Source: Burkholderiales bacterium
Lineage (GTDB): Bacteria > Pseudomonadota > Gammaproteobacteria > Burkholderiales > Burkholderiaceae_C
Reading direction: 5' to 3'
Assembly: GCA_947448955.1 (NCBI GenBank)
Contig: CANFPU010000002.1
Location: 1 to 64,000 of the forward strand
DNA length: 64,000 bases
Shown here: one piece after another, positions 25,214 to 33,420 of the stretch
Position numbering within the stretch: the first letter of the stretch is position 1
How the letters are laid out: the number at the start of each line of letters is the position of its first letter
Notes under the pieces: generated by a model
The model's input: the letters and a program-made list of their open reading frames with translations, nothing else
Told to the model about the DNA's origin: nothing
The model's database searches: none
Position numbers and translations under genes: made by a program

Positions 25214-26047
25214 TTTCATCTCGCGCCGAAAGACTTCCAAGGTGTGGGCCTTGGCCCGCACGAACGCCGGGTCAGCGACGGCCTCGGGCAGGCGCGGGCG
25301 CGGCAAGTCGAAAGGCACGATCTCGGCGATCCGGGTGGGCCGACGCGTCAGCAGCAGGATGCGGTCGGCCAGAAATACCGCATCCTCTAGGTCGTGCGAG
25401 ACGATGACCATCGTGGTGCCGGTGGCCAGGTGAGCCTCTTGCAACTTGGCACGGATGAACAAGGTCATCTCGAAATCCAGCGCCGAAAACGGTTCGTCGA
25501 GGAACAGCACTTCGGGCCGGGTGGCCATCGACCGCATGATGCACACGGTCTGCATCTGCCCCCCCGACAGCTCGTACGGGTAGCGCTGCAGGTCAAAGCG
25601 AATCTCGAACAGTGCCACCAGTTCCTCAACCCGCGCCTTCACTGCGGCAGGCTTCATCCCTTGACGCTTGAGCGGGTAGGCGATGTTGTCCCAAGCGGTG
25701 AGCCACGGGAACAACGCGTCGCGGTAGTTCTGGAACACGTAGCCAATCTGCGTGTCCTTGAGCGACTTGCCGTCGAACAGGATCTCACCGGTATCCGGCG
25801 GCAACAGCCCGGCGATCATGTTCATCAAGGTCGACTTGCCGCAGCCGTTGGGGCCAAAGATCGACACGATCTTGCTACGCGGCAGGTCGAGGCTGAAGTT
25901 GGTGTACAGCGGCGTACCGGCAAAGCTTTTGCTCAAGCCCCGCACGGTCACATGGGTCCCCGGCGCCGCCGGCAACGTGAGGACCGTGTCTGCCGCACCG
26001 GCGGCCAGCGCGGGCGCCGCGTGCAGACTCGGCATCGCGCCGGTCAT
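25211..26047 (-). CDS. NitT/TauT-type ABC transporter ATP-binding protein
   Basis: A 278-residue single-domain ATPase of the nitrate/sulfonate/taurine family: GPNGCGKST (Walker A), the ELSGGQMQTVCIMRSMA signature, VLFLDEPFSALD (Walker B), and a switch histidine in IVSHDLEDAV. The ATG at 26045-26047 overlaps the permease stop (ATGA), so I prefer it to the longer frame from 26062. Together with the permease and SBP upstream it forms a complete importer inserted between genes of the third BMP system, and it is likely to import a small nitrogen compound such as biuret, triuret or formamide (inference from context). Confidence 0.9.
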   Translation of the reverse strand: MTGAMPSLHAAPALAAGAADTVLTLPAAPGTHVTVRGLSKSFAGTPLYTNFSLDLPRSKIVSIFGPNGCGKSTLMNMIAGLLPPDTGEILFDGKSLKDTQIGYVFQNYRDALFPWLTAWDNIAYPLKRQGMKPAAVKARVEELVALFEIRFDLQRYPYELSGGQMQTVCIMRSMATRPEVLFLDEPFSALDFEMTLFIRAKLQEAHLATGTTMVIVSHDLEDAVFLADRILLLTRRPTRIAEIVPFDLPRPRLPEAVADPAFVRAKAHTLEVFRREMK

Positions 26048-26949
26048 GCTTTGCCGCTCCAATGGATCAACCGTTTTTCAGCCAACAGGAAAAGCAGGTT
26101 CAGGCCGTAGCCCAGCGCGCCGGTCACCAGGATGGAGCAATACATCTCCTTGACGTTGAAAACCTGCTGCGCGTCGATGATGCGGTGGCCCAGACCTGTC
26201 TCGCTGCCGATGAACATCTCGGCGACGATCACGATCACCAACGCCATGCTCACCGCGCTGCGCAGGCCGACGAAGGTCTGCGGCAGGCTCTCCATCAGCA
26301 TCACGTCCTTGAAGACATGCCACTTCGACACGCCCATGATCTGTGCGGCCATCACCCGGGTCTTCTTCGCATTCATCACACCGTAAGCGCTGTTGAACAG
26401 CACGATCAGCATCGAGCCGAAGCTGGCGATCGCGATCTTGTTGATGTCGGTAATGCCGAAGATCAGTAGGAACAGCGGGATCAACGCTGAACTCGGCGTC
26501 GAGCGGAAGAAGTCGATCAAGAACTCAACGCTTCGGTAGGCGCCTTCGGCGCTGCCCAGCATCACGCCCAGCGGCACACCGACGGCCACGGCGATCGCGA
26601 ACGAGGCCAGCGTGCGGTAGACCGTGGATCCCAGGTCGGCAAAGATGGCGCCGCTGGAAAACACGTCCACCAGATGCAGTAGCGTGGCGCCAGGCGGCGG
26701 CAGCAGCACCGCCTTGACCCAATGGGCCGAGATCATCAACTGCCATAGCGCGATCAGCAGCACCGGGCCGATCAGCGGCAGCCATCGCTTGTCGAGGTAG
26801 CGAGACATGTCAGCGGCCCATCGCGCCGCAGCGCTCGCCATGGCAGCGGCGCGGGCCTCGGCCCCTGACGGCTGCGGCTGGACCGGGCCGCTGGGGTCGG
26901 CCCTGCAAAGGGTCAGTGGCGAAGATGCTGCAAGCGTGGGCCATGTCAA
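26044..26949 (-). CDS. NitT/TauT-type ABC transporter permease
   Basis: A 301-residue inner-membrane permease of the BPD_transp_1 family. After an atypical Ala/Pro-rich N-terminus come about six helices and the ATPase-contact loop around AAQIMGVSKWHVFKDVMLMESLP. The longest frame uses TTG 26949, whose TTGA overlaps the SBP stop; internal ATGs at 26841 and 26808 (MSRYLDKRWLPL) are alternatives, and homologues usually start near the latter. It works with the ATPase at 25211 and SBP at 26946. Confidence 0.87.
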   Translation of the reverse strand: MTWPTLAASSPLTLCRADPSGPVQPQPSGAEARAAAMASAAARWAADMSRYLDKRWLPLIGPVLLIALWQLMISAHWVKAVLLPPPGATLLHLVDVFSSGAIFADLGSTVYRTLASFAIAVAVGVPLGVMLGSAEGAYRSVEFLIDFFRSTPSSALIPLFLLIFGITDINKIAIASFGSMLIVLFNSAYGVMNAKKTRVMAAQIMGVSKWHVFKDVMLMESLPQTFVGLRSAVSMALVIVIVAEMFIGSETGLGHRIIDAQQVFNVKEMYCSILVTGALGYGLNLLFLLAEKRLIHWSGKA

Positions 26950-27935
26950 CCCGTGTACAGCAAGGACTTCACGTCGACCTTTTTGGGGAAGATCTTGCGG
27001 TCGGTGAAGATGTCGAAGAACTTCTGAAAATGCTCGATGTCGTCTGGCTTGAACTCGTTGTACAGCGTGAAACCGGGCAGCGGCACCTCTTTGACCAGCG
27101 ACTCGTCGATCGCGGTGAAACCATCGAGGTGGGTGCGCGATTCGGCAGGGTACTTGCGCACCCAGTCGACCGACTTGGCGTAGGCGGCGATGTAGCGCTT
27201 CGCCAGCTCAGGCTTGTCCTTCAGGAAAGCGGTGGTCACGCTGGCCGTGCCACCGAACCAAGGTGCGTCGGGATTGCCCAGCACGTATTTCGAGATCACG
27301 CCGACCTCCAGCACGCGGGTCAGACCTTTCAGCCGGCCAGCCGTGCCGGTGGGCTCCAGCGTGTAGACCGCATCGACCTGACCTGCCGCCAGCGCGGGCA
27401 CATGCTGGCCAACTGGCAACTCGGTCACCGTTGGGTTGGCAATGCCGTTCTTCTCCAGAATGATCTTGGCCAGTGTCACGTTTTGAATGCCAGGACCGCA
27501 GGCCACCTTCTTGCCCGCCAGTTCGGCGATGGCCTTGACCGTCGACTCCTTGGGCACCAGGATCTGGTCGAGCACCAGCTTGCGGTTGCTCGGGTTGCTG
27601 CAGATGATCTTGAACAGGTTGGGGCTGGTGAGCTCAGCCAGCGCCAACGCCGCTGATGCGGTGCCATTGCCTGACCCGTGGATTCGACCGGCGATCATCG
27701 CCTCGGCCACCTGTTGCGCGCTGGCGAACTTGGCGCCCTCCACAGTCAGGCCAGCCTCCTTGAAGATGCCGCGCTCGAGCCCGACGTACAGCGGCAGGCC
27801 GGCCGCGATCGGCCAGTAGCCGATCAGGATCTTGTCGTCTGCCGCGAGCGACTTGCGCGACAGGCCGATCAGCGCGGCTGAGCCCAGGCTGGCTTGCAGC
27901 AGGCGGCGGCGGGCACGGAAGTTCAAGGTGGTCAT
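26946..27935 (-). CDS. NitT/TauT-type ABC transporter substrate-binding protein
   Basis: A 329-residue periplasmic binding protein of the NMT1/SsuA-like family. MTTLNFRARRRLLQASLGSA carries twin arginines, so Tat export is possible, with cleavage near SLAADD. The mature part contains KILIGYWPIAAGLPLYVGLERGIFKEAGL, typical of this class, and VACGPGIQNVTLAKIILEKNG. The gene follows biuret hydrolase by 60 bp and is coupled to its permease. The ligand is not readable from sequence; location between biuret hydrolase and allophanate hydrolase suggests a ureide or amide. Confidence 0.88.
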   Translation of the reverse strand: MTTLNFRARRRLLQASLGSAALIGLSRKSLAADDKILIGYWPIAAGLPLYVGLERGIFKEAGLTVEGAKFASAQQVAEAMIAGRIHGSGNGTASAALALAELTSPNLFKIICSNPSNRKLVLDQILVPKESTVKAIAELAGKKVACGPGIQNVTLAKIILEKNGIANPTVTELPVGQHVPALAAGQVDAVYTLEPTGTAGRLKGLTRVLEVGVISKYVLGNPDAPWFGGTASVTTAFLKDKPELAKRYIAAYAKSVDWVRKYPAESRTHLDGFTAIDESLVKEVPLPGFTLYNEFKPDDIEHFQKFFDIFTDRKIFPKKVDVKSLLYTG

Positions 27936-27995
27936 GGCGGCTTTCTAGAGGAGATCAATGGGTAGGCTGGCTTGGGGAAACTTGGCCTTGCGGCA

Positions 27996-28688
27996 TCAGA
28001 GCGCCTGCAAGGCGCTGACCACAGCGGCTGACTCAGCCACGGCACCGAAGACACCGCCTTGCATCTGGATCATCTTCAGTGCGGCCGCATGGTTGCCGGC
28101 ATCGGTGGCACCGGTGCAATCGGCAAGCAGCACGCACTCATAGCCACGGTCATTGGCGTCGCGCATCGTCGTGTGGACGCACACATCGGTCGTGATGCCG
28201 GTGAGGATCAGGTTTCGCACGCCCCGGGTGCGCAACACCAGGTCCAGGTCGGTGGCGTAGAAGCTGCCCTTGCCGGGCTTGTCGATGATGGTCTCGCCGG
28301 CGATCGGGTAGAGCTCAGGAATGATGTCCCAGCCCGACTCACCGCGCACCAGGATGCGGCCGCAGGGACCGACGTCGCCGATGCCGATGCCGGCCTCACC
28401 GATCTGCCTAGAACGCCAACGCTTGTTGGCCGGCAGGTCCGACAGGTCGGGCCGATGCCCTTCACGGGTGTGGATCACGTGCAGGCCAACGCGACGGGCT
28501 TCGGCCAGCAAACGCTGCAGCGGCGCAATCGGGGCGCGGGTCATCGACAGGTCGTAGCCCATCTTGTCGACATAACCGCCGACGCCGCAGAAATCGGTCT
28601 GCATGTCGATGATCAGCAGCGCGGTGTTGGCCGGCGTGAACTGGCCGTCGTAGGGCCAGGCGTAAGGAACGGAGGCAATCGTCGTCAT
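27996..28688 (-). CDS. biuH: Biuret amidohydrolase
   Basis: A 230-residue isochorismatase-fold cysteine hydrolase converting biuret to allophanate and ammonia. The triad is D28 ([12 protein letters not shown]), K137 ([15 protein letters not shown]) and C170 ([11 protein letters not shown]). Segments such as [20 protein letters not shown]-like [29 protein letters not shown] and MQGGVFGAV closely match, from memory, the characterised Rhizobium biuret hydrolase, including spacing between the catalytic residues. It lies 32 bp after formamidase. Its product is the substrate of AtzF, encoded in the same array. Confidence 0.9.
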   Translation of the reverse strand: MTTIASVPYAWPYDGQFTPANTALLIIDMQTDFCGVGGYVDKMGYDLSMTRAPIAPLQRLLAEARRVGLHVIHTREGHRPDLSDLPANKRWRSRQIGEAGIGIGDVGPCGRILVRGESGWDIIPELYPIAGETIIDKPGKGSFYATDLDLVLRTRGVRNLILTGITTDVCVHTTMRDANDRGYECVLLADCTGATDAGNHAAALKMIQMQGGVFGAVAESAAVVSALQAL

Positions 28689-28720
28689 GGTCTGCTCACT
28701 TTCTTCAGCACGGAGCGGGC

Positions 28721-29749
28721 TCAGGCACCAGGGTCAGGCACCACCGGATTGGGCTCGGCGCCGACATACTCGCGGGTGGGGGGCGCGAAGCCGCAGGGGC
28801 TGCCGTCGGTCACCTGCACCTGGTCCTCCCAGGGCCAGCGCAAGCTGCCGGCCACCATGTCGTGCATGAAGGTGTACGGGCAGTCCATCGCGCCGCCGGC
28901 CACTGCCACATAGCCGCGATGGCCAAGCTGGTAGGGGTTGTTCTCGACGCCCCAGCCGACGCGCGCCTCGCGCACCAGATCGGGCCGAAGCTCGGCGCTG
29001 ATGATCTCGTCAATGCGGCCGCCGCCCTGGGCGATGATGGTGCCGTCAAAGTTGCAAAACATCGCTTCGCCCATCGAGTCGACACTGCCGTCTGACCCGC
29101 ACATGCAGACGCTGGCGGTGATCGCAAGATTCTGAAACGCATTCGCCTGGTTGGTGATCTGCCAGGCATGACGGATTGGCGCGGTGTAGCCGGCCGTGCG
29201 CAAGATGATCTCGGCGCCCCGGTAAGCGGCCTCGCGCGCCATCTCGGGGAACATGCCGTCATGACAGATGATCAGCCCCAGCTTGACGCCACGCGGTCCG
29301 ACGCACACCGGCACGCCCAGGTTGCCCGGCTCCCAAGGTTCGACCGGCACCCAAGGGTGCAACTTGCGGTAATAGAGCGCGATCTCGCCCTGGTCGTCGA
29401 TGATCAGGCCGCTGTTGTAAGGGTTGCCGCCTGGGTTCGTCTCCATGATCGAGAAACAGCCCCAGATGCGGTGCTGCACGCAGGCGGCCTTGAACGCCGC
29501 CACCTCGGGGCCGTCCAGCGTGACCATCAGCTCCGGCGCCGTGCGCATGCTCAAGCCGTGCAACGCATATTCGGGGAACACCACCAAGTCCATCGTGGAC
29601 AGATTGCGTCGCGCCTTGCCGACCATCTGGCAAATTCGCTGCGTCTGCGCCGCCAGTTGTGACGGCGTCTCGACCAGCGGCAGTTGCATCTGCACCAGGC
29701 CCACCACCACACCGTTCGGCGACTTGTTCAAACCACCCAATCCGCTCAT
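28721..29749 (-). CDS. amiF: Formamidase
   Basis: A 342-residue nitrilase-superfamily enzyme hydrolysing formamide to formate and ammonia. The triad is E60 ([10 protein letters not shown]), K129 (YYRKLHPW) and C162 ([13 protein letters not shown]). The layout and length agree with AmiF of Helicobacter, including [19 protein letters not shown] and the [17 protein letters not shown] segment. The ATG overlaps the permease stop (ATGA, 29746-29749), which decides the start over a longer upstream frame. It is the first enzyme after the third BMP permeases. A related short-chain aliphatic amide is an alternative substrate. Confidence 0.87.
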   Translation of the reverse strand: MSGLGGLNKSPNGVVVGLVQMQLPLVETPSQLAAQTQRICQMVGKARRNLSTMDLVVFPEYALHGLSMRTAPELMVTLDGPEVAAFKAACVQHRIWGCFSIMETNPGGNPYNSGLIIDDQGEIALYYRKLHPWVPVEPWEPGNLGVPVCVGPRGVKLGLIICHDGMFPEMAREAAYRGAEIILRTAGYTAPIRHAWQITNQANAFQNLAITASVCMCGSDGSVDSMGEAMFCNFDGTIIAQGGGRIDEIISAELRPDLVREARVGWGVENNPYQLGHRGYVAVAGGAMDCPYTFMHDMVAGSLRWPWEDQVQVTDGSPCGFAPPTREYVGAEPNPVVPDPGA

Positions 29750-30666
29750 GTCGAAACTCCCAATTCCATAGGTGCGCCTTTGATGGCGCGCTGAGGTGAG
29801 CAAGTGGCCACCAAGATGGCCAGCGTCAGTGCGTAAGGCACTGCATTGAACAGGTAATAGCCCCCGCTGATGCCCACCGATTGCAGGGCCGGACCGATCG
29901 CACCGGCACCACCGAACAGCAGCGCCGCGCCCAGGCAGCGCCAGGGACTCCAGCGCGCGAAGATCACCAGTGCGACCGCGATCAGTCCCTGGCCACTGGA
30001 CAAGCCTTCGTTCCAGCTTCCAGGGTAGTAGAGCGACAGTGATGCGCCGCCCAGTCCCGCGATGAAGCCCCCAGCGGTGGTGGCGGCAATGCGGACGCCG
30101 TTGACCGAGTAACCCAGCGCACGGGCGGCATCGCTGCTGTCACCCGCCATGCGCACCACCAAGCCCCAACGGGTGTTGGCCAGGCCCCAAGCCAACAAAC
30201 CCGCCAGCGCGACACCGACCGGGAACAGCGCGTTGATCGCGAGCGCGCTCTGCACGCCGGGTGAAGCAGCCCAGGCCCCCAGTGCGATCGACGGGATCTG
30301 TGGCGCCTGCGGCTGGATCAGCGGCTTGCCAAGGTAGAAGGCCAGGCCGGCGCCGAGCAGCATCAACGCAATGCCGGTGGCGATGTCCGAGACCCGCTTC
30401 AGCGAGCACAGCAAGCCGTGCATCAGCGCCAACGCAGCGCCACTCAAACCCGCCAGCAGCACACCGACCCAGGGAGAGCCGCTGAGATAAGCACCACCGA
30501 AACCAGCCATCGCCGAGAACACCAGTACGCCCTCTAACCCCAGATTGATACGGCCGGATTTTTCGGTCAGGCATTCGCCCAGGCTGACAAACAGGAAAGG
30601 TGTGCCCACCCGCACCGCGCCGCCGACGATGGCCAACAACAGATCGAGCCACAGGTCGGCGTTCAC
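29746..30666 (-). CDS. BMP-type ABC transporter permease (third system, second subunit)
   Basis: A 306-residue BPD_transp_2 permease with EKSGRINLGLEGVLVFSAMAGFGG as the family loop. The GTG at 30664-30666 overlaps the preceding permease stop (GTGA), so the much longer upstream frame is rejected. It is the counterpart of AtzV-type permeases. It is directly coupled to formamidase, showing that enzymes and transporter are co-expressed. Confidence 0.88.
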   Translation of the reverse strand: MNADLWLDLLLAIVGGAVRVGTPFLFVSLGECLTEKSGRINLGLEGVLVFSAMAGFGGAYLSGSPWVGVLLAGLSGAALALMHGLLCSLKRVSDIATGIALMLLGAGLAFYLGKPLIQPQAPQIPSIALGAWAASPGVQSALAINALFPVGVALAGLLAWGLANTRWGLVVRMAGDSSDAARALGYSVNGVRIAATTAGGFIAGLGGASLSLYYPGSWNEGLSSGQGLIAVALVIFARWSPWRCLGAALLFGGAGAIGPALQSVGISGGYYLFNAVPYALTLAILVATCSPQRAIKGAPMELGVST

Positions 30667-31772
30667 GCAGCAAGCTCTCTGGGCACCGGCCGCCACCGGG
30701 TCAGGTGCGGCAGCGGCCACTGAAAGAGCCGGCCGCGCAAGGCCTCGGCCGCCAGGATGAAGACGAACGCGAAACCCTGCAGCACCAGCACCGACGCATC
30801 GGGCAAGCCCATGCGCCGCTGCAGCAGGCTGCCGGCTGCGGCAAATCCGCCGAACAGCAGCGCCACCGGCGGGATCGCCCACGGGTTATGGCGTGCCACG
30901 AAGGACACCAAGATGCCCGTGTAGCCCAGCCCGACGATCACTGATGCGTTGGCCGCCTGGTGCACTGCCGCGACCTCCACCGCACCGGCCAGGCCCGAAC
31001 AAGCGCCGCCCAGCGCGCAGGCTAGCAGCACCAGGCGGTCGGTGGGCAGGCCCACCAGCCTGGCCGTCCGCGCATTGCCGCCGACGACCCTGAGCGCGAA
31101 GCCCGAAGCGGTGAAACTCAGCCACAGCCCAGCCGCCACGCACAGCACCAGACCGATGACCAGACCCCAGTGCACATCGCCGAGCAAGCTGTCACCGTTG
31201 GCGAAGATGGGCCCAATACGCAGGCTCTCGACCAGCGGTCGGGTGCTCGGTTTGTTCAAGCTGGACGGGTCGCGCAGCGAACCCTCAACCCAGTGCTTGA
31301 ACAGCGCGATCGCGATGTAGCCCAACAGCAAACTGGAAATGGTCTCATTGACACCGCGCCACTGACGCAGCGCGCCGGCCAGCGCGATCCAGCCTGCGCC
31401 CAGCAAGGCCCCAGCCGCCAACACGGCGACGCTGCCGCCCGTGCCACTCAAACCGGGCCACCAGTAGGGCAGTCCAGCGCAGCCCAAAGCGCCCAGCACC
31501 AGAGCGCCCTCCCCACCGATCACTGTCAACCCGGCGCGCGCCGGCAGCGCCACCGCCAAAGCGGTCAACATCAATGGCGCGGCGCGTTGCAACGAGTTCT
31601 GCCAGGAGAACGCATCGCCAAACGCACCCTGAAACAACAGCAGCCAGGCTTGAACAGGACTGTGCCCACCGCACCAGACGAAGCCACCAAACAGCACGAG
31701 CGCCGCAACCAACGCGCCGGCAGGCAACAGCAGGGCTTCGGCTGGGGCGTGCCATGGGCGAGGGAAGGCCAT
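30663..31772 (-). CDS. BMP-type ABC transporter permease (third system, first subunit)
   Basis: A 369-residue permease with LTVIGGEGALVLGALG (the family's IGGEG loop), LRVVGGNARTARLVGLP and about ten hydrophobic segments. ATG 31770-31772 lies 138 bp after the SBP stop. That gap contains a REP-like element, as often seen between SBP and permease genes where SBP is needed in excess. It pairs with the product of 29746-30666. Confidence 0.88.
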   Translation of the reverse strand: MAFPRPWHAPAEALLLPAGALVAALVLFGGFVWCGGHSPVQAWLLLFQGAFGDAFSWQNSLQRAAPLMLTALAVALPARAGLTVIGGEGALVLGALGCAGLPYWWPGLSGTGGSVAVLAAGALLGAGWIALAGALRQWRGVNETISSLLLGYIAIALFKHWVEGSLRDPSSLNKPSTRPLVESLRIGPIFANGDSLLGDVHWGLVIGLVLCVAAGLWLSFTASGFALRVVGGNARTARLVGLPTDRLVLLACALGGACSGLAGAVEVAAVHQAANASVIVGLGYTGILVSFVARHNPWAIPPVALLFGGFAAAGSLLQRRMGLPDASVLVLQGFAFVFILAAEALRGRLFQWPLPHLTRWRPVPRELAA

Positions 31773-31826
31773 GTCGATGAGTCCCGATGAATTAACGAAC
31801 CGACTTGCGCAGGAGACCGGACCCCC

Positions 31827-31913
31827 AGCAGACGCCGCGGAACCGGCTGGGCCGGGCCGCTAGCGGCGCCCCCTGAGAAGGAGGCGACCGCGGTTCGCTG
31901 CGGGGATGGGTCA
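31827..31913. repeat. REP-like GC-rich palindromic element (copy B)
   Basis: An 87-bp element beginning AGCAGACGCCGCGG, with dyads in AACCGGCTGGGCCGGGCC and GCCGCTAGCGGC (31857-31868), ending exactly at the SBP stop codon. Copy A at 25128-25213 has the same boundary and similar length. The element between SBP and permease genes recalls the malE-malF REP arrangement, where the hairpin protects upstream mRNA. Confidence 0.8.
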
Positions 31914-33017
31914 CACTTTTCCGATCACGCCTTCCACCAGGTAGTTCATGCTTTCGAGTTCAAGGTCGGTCTGCTTGAACGACTTGCCCTTGGGGATCAC
32001 CACCTTGCCGGTGTTGTCCTTCAATTCGCCGGCGAAGATGTCGAAGCTGCCGGCGATCATCTTGGCGCGGATCCCGTCGGCGTTCTTGCGAGCGCCCTCG
32101 GCAACCATCGAACCATAGGGCGAGCTCTTGACGAAGCCTTCTTTCAAGCCGCCGCGCACGAAGTTGGGGTGCGGCTTGCCGGTCTGGGCAGCATCGATGA
32201 TCTGCTTGTACGCCGTCAGCCAGTTCCATTCAGCACCGGTCAGATAGGCGTTAGGCGCCAGCTTGGCCTGGGAGGCGTGATAACCGCAGACGAACTTGCC
32301 GCGCTTGGCAGCGGTCTCGACGATCACCTTGGGTCCGTCCACGTGCATCGTGAACACGTCGATGGCTTGGTCGGCCAGGCTGTTGGTGGCCTCGGCCTCC
32401 TTGACAGGCAGGCTCCAGTCGCCGGTGAAGATGACGGTCGTGGTGATGGTCGGGTCGACCGAGCGCGCACCGAGCGTGAAAGCGTTGATGTTGCGCAGTA
32501 CCTGCGGAATCGGCTTGGCGGCGATGAAGCCCAGTTTCTTGCTCTTGCTGGCATGACCAGCGATCACGCCGTTGAGGTACTGGGCTTCGTCGATATAACC
32601 AAAGAAACTGCCGGTGTTCTTCGGGTGCTTGGCCGCGTCCCACAACCCGCCGCAATGGGCAAAACGCACCGCCGGATTCTTGGCCGCCACCGCCAACAAG
32701 TGCGGGTCGAAATAGCCGTAAGACGTGGGGAACAGCAGCGTGGCGCCGTCCTGCGCGATCATGCCCTGCATCGCCTTTTGAACCGCATTGGTCTCCGGTA
32801 CGTTCTCCTCGTCGACCACCTTGATGCCTGGCATCTTCTTGACCATCGCCACGCTCTCGGCCTGGGCTTGGTTGTAGCCGTAGTCGTCGCGCGGGCCGAC
32901 ATAAATGAAGCCGACGGTCAAGGGTTTCTGCGCCATGGCGGCGGGGCCGATGCCCACCGCGGCCAGCGCGCCAGCGCTCTTGATCCAGTCACGACGATTC
33001 CAGATGGCTTGCGACAT
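31911..33017 (-). CDS. BMP family substrate-binding protein (third system, AtzT-like)
   Basis: A 368-residue periplasmic binding protein, first gene of the 13-gene ureide array. The N-terminus (NRRDWIKSAGALAAVGIGPAAMAQ) contains a twin-arginine motif, so Tat export is likely. The mature part begins KPLTVGFIYVGPRDDYGYNQAQA, and later has GSFFGYIDEAQYLNGVIAGHASKSKKLGFIAA. AGGAG precedes ATG 33015-33017 by nine bases. A BMP-family SBP (AtzT) with two permeases and a two-domain ATPase also accompanies the cyanuric-acid genes in Pseudomonas sp. ADP. A sigma-54-type promoter lies 79 bp upstream. The ligand is inferred to be a ureide or purine-like compound. Confidence 0.88.
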   Translation of the reverse strand: MSQAIWNRRDWIKSAGALAAVGIGPAAMAQKPLTVGFIYVGPRDDYGYNQAQAESVAMVKKMPGIKVVDEENVPETNAVQKAMQGMIAQDGATLLFPTSYGYFDPHLLAVAAKNPAVRFAHCGGLWDAAKHPKNTGSFFGYIDEAQYLNGVIAGHASKSKKLGFIAAKPIPQVLRNINAFTLGARSVDPTITTTVIFTGDWSLPVKEAEATNSLADQAIDVFTMHVDGPKVIVETAAKRGKFVCGYHASQAKLAPNAYLTGAEWNWLTAYKQIIDAAQTGKPHPNFVRGGLKEGFVKSSPYGSMVAEGARKNADGIRAKMIAGSFDIFAGELKDNTGKVVIPKGKSFKQTDLELESMNYLVEGVIGKV

Positions 33018-33088
33018 TGATGCTCACTCCTGAGGTTAGGCCGACTGAGGCCGGTTGAGGACCGACCCGACAGCCGGTGTTCTGCCCG

Positions 33089-33098
33089 GTATACAAGC
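33089..33098. promoter_or_regulatory. GTATAC-centred site, candidate GntR operator
   Basis: GGTATACAAG contains the GTATAC core seen in many GntR (FCD) operators. It lies between the predicted -12 element and the transcription start, a position suited to repression. Only a partial palindrome is present outside the hexamer, so this is weak. Confidence 0.35.
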
Positions 33099-33112
33099 AA
33101 CTTGCAGGCCAG
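33096..33112 (-). promoter_or_regulatory. Sigma-54 (-24/-12) promoter of the ureide array
   Basis: Read on the minus strand (33112 to 33096): CTGGCCTGCAAGTTGCT. Against YTGGCACGRNNNTTGCW it keeps TGGC, the exact GG-to-GC spacing of 12, and TTGCT; three inner positions differ. The predicted start near 33085 gives a 68-base leader with AGGAG before ATG 33017. Confidence 0.72.
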
Positions 33113-33177
33113 GGTGATTGGCCGAGGGATCCGGGCTGAAATCAGACCAGGCACTGGTACAGCGCGCCGTCGGTCGA

Positions 33178-33194
33178 CGCACCGAAGCTGTGCA
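33178..33194. promoter_or_regulatory. NtrC-like box 1
   Basis: CGCACCGAAGCTGTGCA matches 10 of the 14 defined bases of TGCACCA-N3-TGGTGCA, including GCACC and GTGCA arms. Its centre is about 101 bp upstream of the predicted sigma-54 start. Confidence 0.5.
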
Positions 33195-33230
33195 AATGGG
33201 CCAGTCCGCGCGGGCTGGATCAGGCCCGGA

Positions 33231-33247
33231 AGCACCAAGGTGGCGCA
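33231..33247. promoter_or_regulatory. NtrC-like box 2
   Basis: AGCACCAAGGTGGCGCA matches 12 of the 14 defined bases of TGCACCA-N3-TGGTGCA. Its centre lies 53 bp from box 1, five helical turns, so both boxes face the same side of the DNA, as in classical NtrC enhancers. Confidence 0.6.
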
Positions 33248-33295
33248 GTCCTCTGGGTCAGAGCCGCACGCCTTCGCGCATCAGGGCATGCGCGC

Positions 33296-33350
33296 CCAAT
33301 CGCCGCCCAATCGCCGCCCAATCGCCACCCAATCGCCACCCAATCGCCGA
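33296..33350. repeat. Five-unit 11-bp tandem repeat
   Basis: Units CCAATCGCCGC, CCAATCGCCGC, CCAATCGCCAC, CCAATCGCCAC, CCAATCGCCGA at 33296, 33307, 33318, 33329 and 33340, followed by two decayed units to about 33372. The unit length equals that of the unrelated repeat at 4728-4793. Confidence 0.9.
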
Positions 33351-33420
33351 CCGCTTGCCGACCGCTCGACATCCCGCAGCGCAAGGGCCGCAACGGCGGC
33401 CGCCTGTGGTCAGCGCCGGT

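Larger units (their letters stand above)
33018..33420. other. Promoter-proximal intergenic region of the ureide array
   Basis: A 403-bp non-coding region holding the regulatory elements of the 13-gene array: a -24/-12 element, two NtrC-like palindromes and a GTATAC-centred site. Further right it contains a five-unit 11-bp tandem repeat. The amidase gene from the right (also minus strand) ends at 33421; no clear terminator was found for it. Confidence 0.6.

Noticed and set aside
33018-33420. Guanidine-I (ykkC) riboswitch upstream of the ureide array
   Set aside because: Considered because allophanate hydrolase and NitT-type importers are often under this element, but the conserved ykkC sequence blocks are not visible, and a sigma-54 promoter explains the region better.
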